25,776 nt of DNA. It comes from CAYNWK01 sp964400875 (GTDB lineage: Bacteria > Chloroflexota > Anaerolineae > Anaerolineales > UBA4823). The notes beneath the pieces are model-generated. The model did no database searches, was not told the origin of the DNA, and saw nothing but the letters and a program-made list of their open reading frames with translations. The stretch is from assembly GCA_964400875.1 (NCBI GenBank), contig CAYNWK010000055.1:1-25776 (forward strand). The letters are read 5' to 3'. Positions 20,741 to 25,776 of this stretch are shown in pieces (the stretch's first letter is position 1; each line of letters starts with the position of its first letter). The position numbers were made by a program, and so were the translations under genes.

Positions 20741-23671
20741 ATGAGCCCAAAGGAGCTGATCGCAGCATTAATAGCGAACGGCGACGACGCCGAACGGGGG
20801 GAAACTTTGCGCGGGGCGCTGCCAGGCTTAACTTCAAAAGAAACCGACGCCCTGGTCGAGGGGCTGATGGAGGTGGTCATCGAACAGCAGATGGCCGACC
20901 CCCAGCGCGCCCTGAAGACCGCGGCGCTGATCCTTAAACTGGCCGACCTGAGCGGCGATCCCCGCCACCGGGCAGTGGGTTTACGCGCTGCTGCGCAAAC
21001 GCGCGTGATCGGCCTGGGCGAATACCAGCAAGCCTTGCCGCTGTATGACGAAGCGCTGGCGATCCACCGGCAGCTCGGCGACGAGGTCGGCGCTGCGCGG
21101 GTGGAAGTCACGCGCATCTGGGCGCTGGCTTCCCTGGGGCGCTACGAACGAGCCGTACAGTTGGGAGAAGAGGCCGCCGCCACGCTTGGCGCGCACGCCC
21201 AATGGCGCTCGTTGGCCTCTTTGCGCAACAACCTGGCCATGATCCACCGCCGGGTGGGCGCCGTCTCCCTGGCTCTGGAGATGCTGGTTGCGGCCCACCA
21301 GGCTTATATGAAACTCGGCGCGGACGGCGAGCGCTACCTGGCCAACAATGCGCTCAACCGCGCCTTTGTGCTATACGAACTGGGCGAGCTGGGTGACTCG
21401 CTGGAGGCCAGCCAGTCAGCCCTGGCGCTCTCCGCCGCGCACGGGCAAAATTCCACCGCGGCCATCGCCGAGCACAATTTGGGCATGACCTACATCCGGA
21501 TGGGCCGCTCCAACGAGGCCCTCGAAAGCTTCGACCGGGCTCAAGAAGCCTATACCGGGCTCGGACAACCTCACAACGCCGCCTTGTGCGAGCTCTCCAG
21601 CATCGAATGCCTGTTGGAACTGGGGCTCTGCCAGCAGGCTGTTGAGAAAAGCGAGCGCGTTCAGCAAGTCTTTGCCGAGCTGGGCATGCGCCAGGAAGTC
21701 GGCGAAGCTTTGCGGTACCAGGCCGAAGCCTACATTAAATTAAGCCAGCTGCATGAAGCCATCCAAAGCCTGAACACGGCCCGCCAAATTTTCGAATCAA
21801 TCGAGAACCGCCGACACCTGGCAGAGACCGACCTGCGCATCGCCGCCGTGCAGTACCGCCAGGGAGAATACGCTGCCAGCTTAGACCTGGCCGAAAAGTG
21901 CGTCGCCGCCTTCACCGGGGCGGAGCTCCCCGCCGAGACCGCCCAAGCGCATCTGGCCGCGGCGCGCGCCGCGGTTGCCTTGAAGGAACTTGAGCAGGCG
22001 CACAAGCAGGTCCAGGCCGCTTTGGAGCTCGCCGAAGAACACGATTTCCCGCCACTCGCCTACCTGGCTGCCCACCTTGACGGTCGCCTGGCAGAAGCCC
22101 GGGGTGACCCGGAGCAGGCGCTCGTGATCTACCGGGATGCCCTGCACACCCTGGAAACGCTGCGGGGCCACGTGATGGTCGAGCACCAGCCCGGATTCGT
22201 GGCGGACAAAGAAGATGTGTTCGAAGACCTCGTCCGGCTGTCCCTGGACCTGGACCGCCCGGAGGAAGCGCTCGCTTATGCAGAACGAGGCAAATCCCGC
22301 TCGCTCAAAGACATCCTCGCCGGCCGCCCCGACCTGCGTGTCCACGCCAGGTCGGCGGAAGACGAACCACTGGCTTCCGAGATCCACGCGCTGCGCCGGG
22401 AACGGGAGCGCCTCATGCTGGCCGGTTCCAGGCTGGAAGACGACAAAGCGGCTTTCGATGCGGCCGGGCAGAAAGAGCGGCTCGAGGAGGTTAAACGGAT
22501 CGAAGCGCGCCTCACCGAGCTGTGGCACAAGCTGTTAGTACGCAATGCGGATTACGCCCGGCAGGCGTCCTTATGGGGCAGCGATGCCGAGCAAGCGCTG
22601 CCTACGATTGAAGCGGGAACCATGCTGCTGGAATTTTTCGCTATCGGGAATGACCTGATCTTGTTCCTGGTGGACCGCCCAGCCGGCGCAGACGCCAACC
22701 GGGTTCGCGCCCGAGGGATACCCGGGAAGATCGGAGAAATCGAAGGCTGGCTCCGGCGCCTCAATCTAAACCTGAGCTCGACGCCTCATTATGCCCCCGA
22801 GCGCGTTCCGGCTCTGATCGACAATGCTCAAAAAATCGCCCACCGCCTGTACCGGGCAATCCTCGAACCGGTTAGATCATCGCTCGATGGGTTCGAACGG
22901 TTGGTCATCGTCCCGCATGGACCGTTGCATTATCTGCCCTTCCACGCCCTCTATGACGGCCGGGCTTACCTCGTCGAAGATTTTGAAATCAGCTATCTTC
23001 CAGGGGCCAGTTTGCTGAATTTCAGCCAACCCGATGAGACGGGGGGTGGGGAGAGCCTGGCGATCGGTTGCTCGCAGAACGGCGCGCTGCCCAACGCCGT
23101 GGCGGAGGCCGAGCTGGTCGCCGGGTTGACCGGCGGTCAGGCGCTCTTGGAGAGTCAAGCCACTCGAGAGCGAGTGCAGCGCCTCGCGCCCCAAATGGAC
23201 CGGCTGCATTTCGCCTGTCACGGCGTTTATCGTCCCGACAACCCGCTCTTTTCAGGTCTCGAGCTCGCCGACGGCTGGCTCACCACCCTGGACGTGTTCA
23301 ACTTGCGTTTGAAAGCGTCGCTGGTGGCGCTGAGCGCCTGCGAGACCGGGCGCAGCTTGCTCGGCGGCGGCGACGAACTGCTCGGGTTGATGCGCGCTTT
23401 CTTAGCCGCCGGCGCCGCCTCCCTGCTGCTCAGCCACTGGCTGGTGGAAGACCGGGCTACGGCGAGGTTTATGCAGCGCTTCTACACCCGCTTGCAACAG
23501 GGCGAATCCAAAGGCGCGGCCTTGCGCGCCGTCCAACGCAGTTATTTGAACGCCGCGGGCGCGCCGCAAGACCGTGTCCTTGCCCACCCGTACTTCTGGG
23601 CGGCGTTTTATCTCATTGGCGATACCGGACGCCTGTCCTTGCCGGAATTTTTCCTTTCAGCACGTTCATAA
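20741..23671 (+). CDS. TPR-CHAT protein, caspase-like cysteine protease, 976 aa
   Basis: Residues ~75-470 are tandem TPR-like helices, for example YQQALPLYDEALAIHRQLGD, NEALESFDRAQEAYTGLGQP and HEAIQSLNTARQIFESIENR. Residues ~545-615 are a charged coiled coil. Residues ~620-976 form a CHAT domain (caspase HetF associated with TPRs). The catalytic pair is present: H827 in LHFACHG and C867 in ALSACETG. LVIVPHGPLHYLPFHALYDG, GLMRAFLAAGAASLLLSHW and HPYFWAAFYLIGD are further family motifs. There is no signal peptide, so it acts in the cytoplasm. CHAT proteases are switched on through their TPR partner and cut specific proteins. It follows the sigma/anti-sigma-like pair and precedes a subtilase. 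The ATG at 20741 has no clear ribosome-binding site. Confidence 0.93.
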   Translation: MSPKELIAALIANGDDAERGETLRGALPGLTSKETDALVEGLMEVVIEQQMADPQRALKTAALILKLADLSGDPRHRAVGLRAAAQTRVIGLGEYQQALPLYDEALAIHRQLGDEVGAARVEVTRIWALASLGRYERAVQLGEEAAATLGAHAQWRSLASLRNNLAMIHRRVGAVSLALEMLVAAHQAYMKLGADGERYLANNALNRAFVLYELGELGDSLEASQSALALSAAHGQNSTAAIAEHNLGMTYIRMGRSNEALESFDRAQEAYTGLGQPHNAALCELSSIECLLELGLCQQAVEKSERVQQVFAELGMRQEVGEALRYQAEAYIKLSQLHEAIQSLNTARQIFESIENRRHLAETDLRIAAVQYRQGEYAASLDLAEKCVAAFTGAELPAETAQAHLAAARAAVALKELEQAHKQVQAALELAEEHDFPPLAYLAAHLDGRLAEARGDPEQALVIYRDALHTLETLRGHVMVEHQPGFVADKEDVFEDLVRLSLDLDRPEEALAYAERGKSRSLKDILAGRPDLRVHARSAEDEPLASEIHALRRERERLMLAGSRLEDDKAAFDAAGQKERLEEVKRIEARLTELWHKLLVRNADYARQASLWGSDAEQALPTIEAGTMLLEFFAIGNDLILFLVDRPAGADANRVRARGIPGKIGEIEGWLRRLNLNLSSTPHYAPERVPALIDNAQKIAHRLYRAILEPVRSSLDGFERLVIVPHGPLHYLPFHALYDGRAYLVEDFEISYLPGASLLNFSQPDETGGGESLAIGCSQNGALPNAVAEAELVAGLTGGQALLESQATRERVQRLAPQMDRLHFACHGVYRPDNPLFSGLELADGWLTTLDVFNLRLKASLVALSACETGRSLLGGGDELLGLMRAFLAAGAASLLLSHWLVEDRATARFMQRFYTRLQQGESKGAALRAVQRSYLNAAGAPQDRVLAHPYFWAAFYLIGDTGRLSLPEFFLSARS

Positions 23672-23729
23672 GCTTGAGATCGCAGCAGATTAACTGTCAA
23701 TTGAACATCAATCATCCAAAGGACCTGCC

Positions 23730-25466
23730 ATGAAACCAGATAACTCGAAACGTCTCCGCGGGCTCGGCTTCGCATTCATAGGGCTTGCGTTGCTGTTGGC
23801 GACGGCCTGTACCTCCGAACCACCCCAAGATGTATTTATCATGCCTCAAGTGGTGAGCAAGCGGATGCCATGCAGCTATCCCGGCGCGCGCAGAACGGGT
23901 GCCGGAGCTCCGAGCGAATTCTATATGGAGAATCAGCTGTTCTTGAGCGGCGATCCCGGTGATATCAAGACCGTTCTCGAAGCGTTCCCCGTGATCGATG
24001 ACAGCGAGGGGCCCATCGACCCGATCGATCCGTTGCCCCCCTTCCCGCCGGGTGAATCTCCTGACCAGTCGGGTGAGGTACAACAGGAACCTCTGGGGAA
24101 GCTGGCCACCCCCGGGATCGAGGCGACTGTGCCGCCGCTATTAAGCCCAACCCAAGGGTCATCAACTACCGGTGATCAAGCCTCCCCCGCCCAGGCGATC
24201 GACCGGCCGGTTGCCTTCGAGCTGTACCCGCTCACCGATCCAGGTATATCCATCGAGGATCTGGCCTTGGAAGTCAACCGGTTCGCCAGTGCAGAGGGCT
24301 TGGATGCAGCTGCGGAGCCCAATTACCTGACGAATCTGCCTGTGGGCGGCTCAGGGGGCGACGGCGGCTCCGGGATCGTCGGAGATCCGATCGGAAACGT
24401 AACTCCCGTTGATAACGGCCGAACGAAATTCCTCAGCCAATGGGTTTTCTCCGGGGTCAACAGCATCCGCCTCTTCGAGGACAGCAATCCTCACGCCTGG
24501 TCGCCGGGAGATTACACCGGAGCCGGAGCACAGATCGCTGTGTTCGACACCACGCCGCTGCGGGAAGGGCCGAACAGCATCGACTGGGCTGCGATCACCC
24601 CCTTCCCTCTGTGCGTCTGGCAGCCCGGTCTGTTATTCGGCAGCTCCGGCAGTGAAGTAACGGACGGCGATGTCGGTGAACAGGATCGGGTCGGCAAGGG
24701 CGAACACGGCTTGTTCGTTTCCGGGTTGGCGCACGGTGTCGCGCCCGACGCGCAGATCTATTTGATCGAAGTGCTCAACGGCCAAGCCCAGGGGGACGTT
24801 TACAGCATTGTCCGGGCGATGGAGATCTTTATGGAAAACCAATATTCGCCGGACAGGCCCACCATCTTCAATCTGAGCCTGGGGCTCCAGGCCGTGCGCG
24901 ACGAGTTCTTCTTCAGCCAGGTCTACCAAAAGCTACCCAGCGTCTCGCTGGCAAAAACCCTCCAGATCGCCGAACAGTGGGGCATCCTGGTTGTCGCGGC
25001 TTCCGGGAACGACGGCCTGCCAGAAACGCAAATCCCCGCTGCATATCCCCAGGTACTCGGCGTAGCTTCGAGCACCTCCGGGGGCGACGCTTCCTGCTTC
25101 TCCAACCCGGGCGACCTCGCTGCGCCCAGCGGCAATGGTACCGTCACCCGGAATGACCCCTGCAACGAGGAGACCTTCACGGCATGCACTGGGGATATGG
25201 ATCACTGCGATTTGGCCGTGATCAGCAACGTGACCAAAAAACCAAACGCCCCCTCCGGTCACGCCTATTGGACGGGGACTTCCTTCTCAACCCCAATGGT
25301 GAGCGGGCTGGCTGCCTTAATTTTGGAAGCGGAACCGGGATTGCGCCCGGCGCGCGTGCGTAGAGTCCTGCTCGATTGCGGCGCCATCCCCCGGAGCGAC
25401 GCGGTCTTAGGCCGGGGCATCATCAATGTTGAAAAAACGCTGACCAGCTGCTTATCCCGCCCTTGA
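23730..25466 (+). CDS. Lipoprotein S8 (subtilisin-like) serine peptidase, 578 aa
   Basis: The signal peptide LGFAFIGLALLLATAC has a lipobox with C27, so the enzyme should be exported and membrane-anchored. Residues ~30-240 are a low-complexity, Pro/Gly-rich propeptide or linker containing FELYPLTDPGISIEDLALEVNRFAS, which may be an inhibitor-like prodomain. The catalytic domain follows, with D273 in IAVFDTT, H326 in GKGEHGLFVSGLAHGVAPDA, N427 in AASGNDG and S518 in GTSFSTPMVSGLAAL. All triad and oxyanion residues are present. The histidine motif EHGLFVSG is unusual against the normal GHGTHVAG. Several cysteines lie in the domain (for example NDPCNEETFTACTGDMDHCD), suggesting disulfides. It follows the CHAT gene by 58 bp, with AAAGGA as ribosome-binding site. 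Confidence 0.93.
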   Translation: MKPDNSKRLRGLGFAFIGLALLLATACTSEPPQDVFIMPQVVSKRMPCSYPGARRTGAGAPSEFYMENQLFLSGDPGDIKTVLEAFPVIDDSEGPIDPIDPLPPFPPGESPDQSGEVQQEPLGKLATPGIEATVPPLLSPTQGSSTTGDQASPAQAIDRPVAFELYPLTDPGISIEDLALEVNRFASAEGLDAAAEPNYLTNLPVGGSGGDGGSGIVGDPIGNVTPVDNGRTKFLSQWVFSGVNSIRLFEDSNPHAWSPGDYTGAGAQIAVFDTTPLREGPNSIDWAAITPFPLCVWQPGLLFGSSGSEVTDGDVGEQDRVGKGEHGLFVSGLAHGVAPDAQIYLIEVLNGQAQGDVYSIVRAMEIFMENQYSPDRPTIFNLSLGLQAVRDEFFFSQVYQKLPSVSLAKTLQIAEQWGILVVAASGNDGLPETQIPAAYPQVLGVASSTSGGDASCFSNPGDLAAPSGNGTVTRNDPCNEETFTACTGDMDHCDLAVISNVTKKPNAPSGHAYWTGTSFSTPMVSGLAALILEAEPGLRPARVRRVLLDCGAIPRSDAVLGRGIINVEKTLTSCLSRP

Positions 25467-25482
25467 ATCAGCCGGTCCCTTT

Positions 25483-25506
25483 GGGGGGATCTCACTTTAT
25501 CCCTCC
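25483..25506. terminator. Hairpin between convergent subtilase and cupin genes
   Basis: GGGGGGAT (25483-25490) pairs with ATCCCTCC (25499-25506), with one G-U pair and an 8-nt loop, 16 bp after the subtilase stop. No T-run follows, so its role as a bidirectional terminator is tentative. Confidence 0.35.
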
Positions 25507-25543
25507 AACCCCTGGTCTGGCGAGGTCGCGCGACAGCGGAAGG

Positions 25544-25776
25544 CTAGCTTTGGTTCGAGTCGCCCTCATTGACGACCAATGGACCGTCCCCACGCAGGAA
25601 CAGAATGACTTCCAGCCCCTCGTCCGACGAGGGGTTGGATTCGCGATGAACGGTATGCGGAGGAACGTGAAAGAAATCGCCTTGTCCAACGGTGATGAGA
25701 TCCTTCTTGTCGGCGGCGTTCTCGAAGCGAGCAGTCCCCGAGGCGACGTAGCCATAAACATCATAGTCTCCGTGAT
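25544..25776 (-). CDS. Cupin-domain protein, C-terminal part (5' end outside window)
   Basis: On the minus strand a frame runs in from the right edge for 76 codons to a TAG at 25544-25546. It reads HGDYDVYGYVASGTARFE, then LITVGQGDFFHVPPHTVHRE, then EGLEVILFLRGDGPLVV. HGDYDVYGYVxSG and GDFFHVPPHTVHR are the two histidine-containing cupin motifs, so this is a small beta-barrel, probably metal-binding. The neighbouring frame in the same strand is open too, but its product has no such pattern. Substrate unknown; a small dioxygenase, isomerase or sensor are all possible. It converges with the subtilase gene. Confidence 0.8.
   Translation of the reverse strand, partial: HGDYDVYGYVASGTARFENAADKKDLITVGQGDFFHVPPHTVHRESNPSSDEGLEVILFLRGDGPLVVNEGDSNQS

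Noticed and set aside
25492..25764. Minus-strand 90-codon frame at the right edge
   Set aside because: It overlaps the cupin frame and has no domain pattern, whereas the other frame shows both cupin motifs.
1..25776. CRISPR array, tRNA, rRNA, transposase or integrase genes
   Set aside because: No spaced direct repeats, no recognisable tRNA or rRNA sequence, and no transposase or recombinase motifs were seen by eye. The TPR-CHAT protein is therefore not obviously part of a CRISPR locus within this window.

Overview
This window looks like chromosomal DNA from a GC-rich member of the Chloroflexota, probably Anaerolineae-like. That placement is inferred from gene content: a TPR-CHAT protein beside a sigma factor and a lipoprotein subtilase, Gmad2-type lipoproteins, a CAP-domain secreted protein ending in YLPAILR, and FtsX-type ABC systems with lipoprotein adaptors. 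It is not based on a marker gene. A run of 100 N (7181-7280) marks an assembly gap.

Left part (1-5103). The window opens inside a UvrA-like gene, which overlaps a squalene-cyclase-like (alpha/alpha-toroid) protein by 4 bp. A convergent lipoprotein with two Gmad2-like domains follows. Its upstream region carries a decayed 76-bp copy of that gene's own 3' part. Next is a two-gene operon (membrane protein plus winged-helix regulator) with a textbook promoter and a palindromic operator candidate. A second squalene-cyclase-like protein follows, preceded by a perfect 14-bp-arm hairpin.

Middle part (5104-13679). A long minus-strand cluster encodes an efflux-type ABC system. In transcription order it holds ATPase 1, ATPase 2 with a C-terminal extension resembling a cyclic-nucleotide-binding fold, one internally duplicated FtsX permease, two lipoprotein adaptor (HlyD/RND-MFP-like) genes separated by the assembly gap, an NTF2-like protein, and an orphan adaptor C-terminus. 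A divergent TetR-family gene and a promoter with palindromes around its start suggest local repression.

Right part (13769-25776). A TolB-like propeller lipoprotein and a polytopic membrane protein with a C-terminal endonuclease/exonuclease/phosphatase domain form one operon. A CAP-domain secreted protein with a strong terminator follows, then a small minus-strand membrane protein with a possible nested start. The most interesting block is 19249-25466: an ECF-like sigma factor, a soluble zinc anti-sigma-like protein, a TPR-CHAT caspase-like protease with both catalytic residues, and a lipoprotein subtilase with an intact catalytic triad. I propose this as a protease-controlled sigma-factor signalling cassette. 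A cupin protein enters from the right edge on the minus strand.

I saw no tRNA, rRNA, CRISPR array, transposase or integrase. All calls come from reading motifs by eye; no database search was run.
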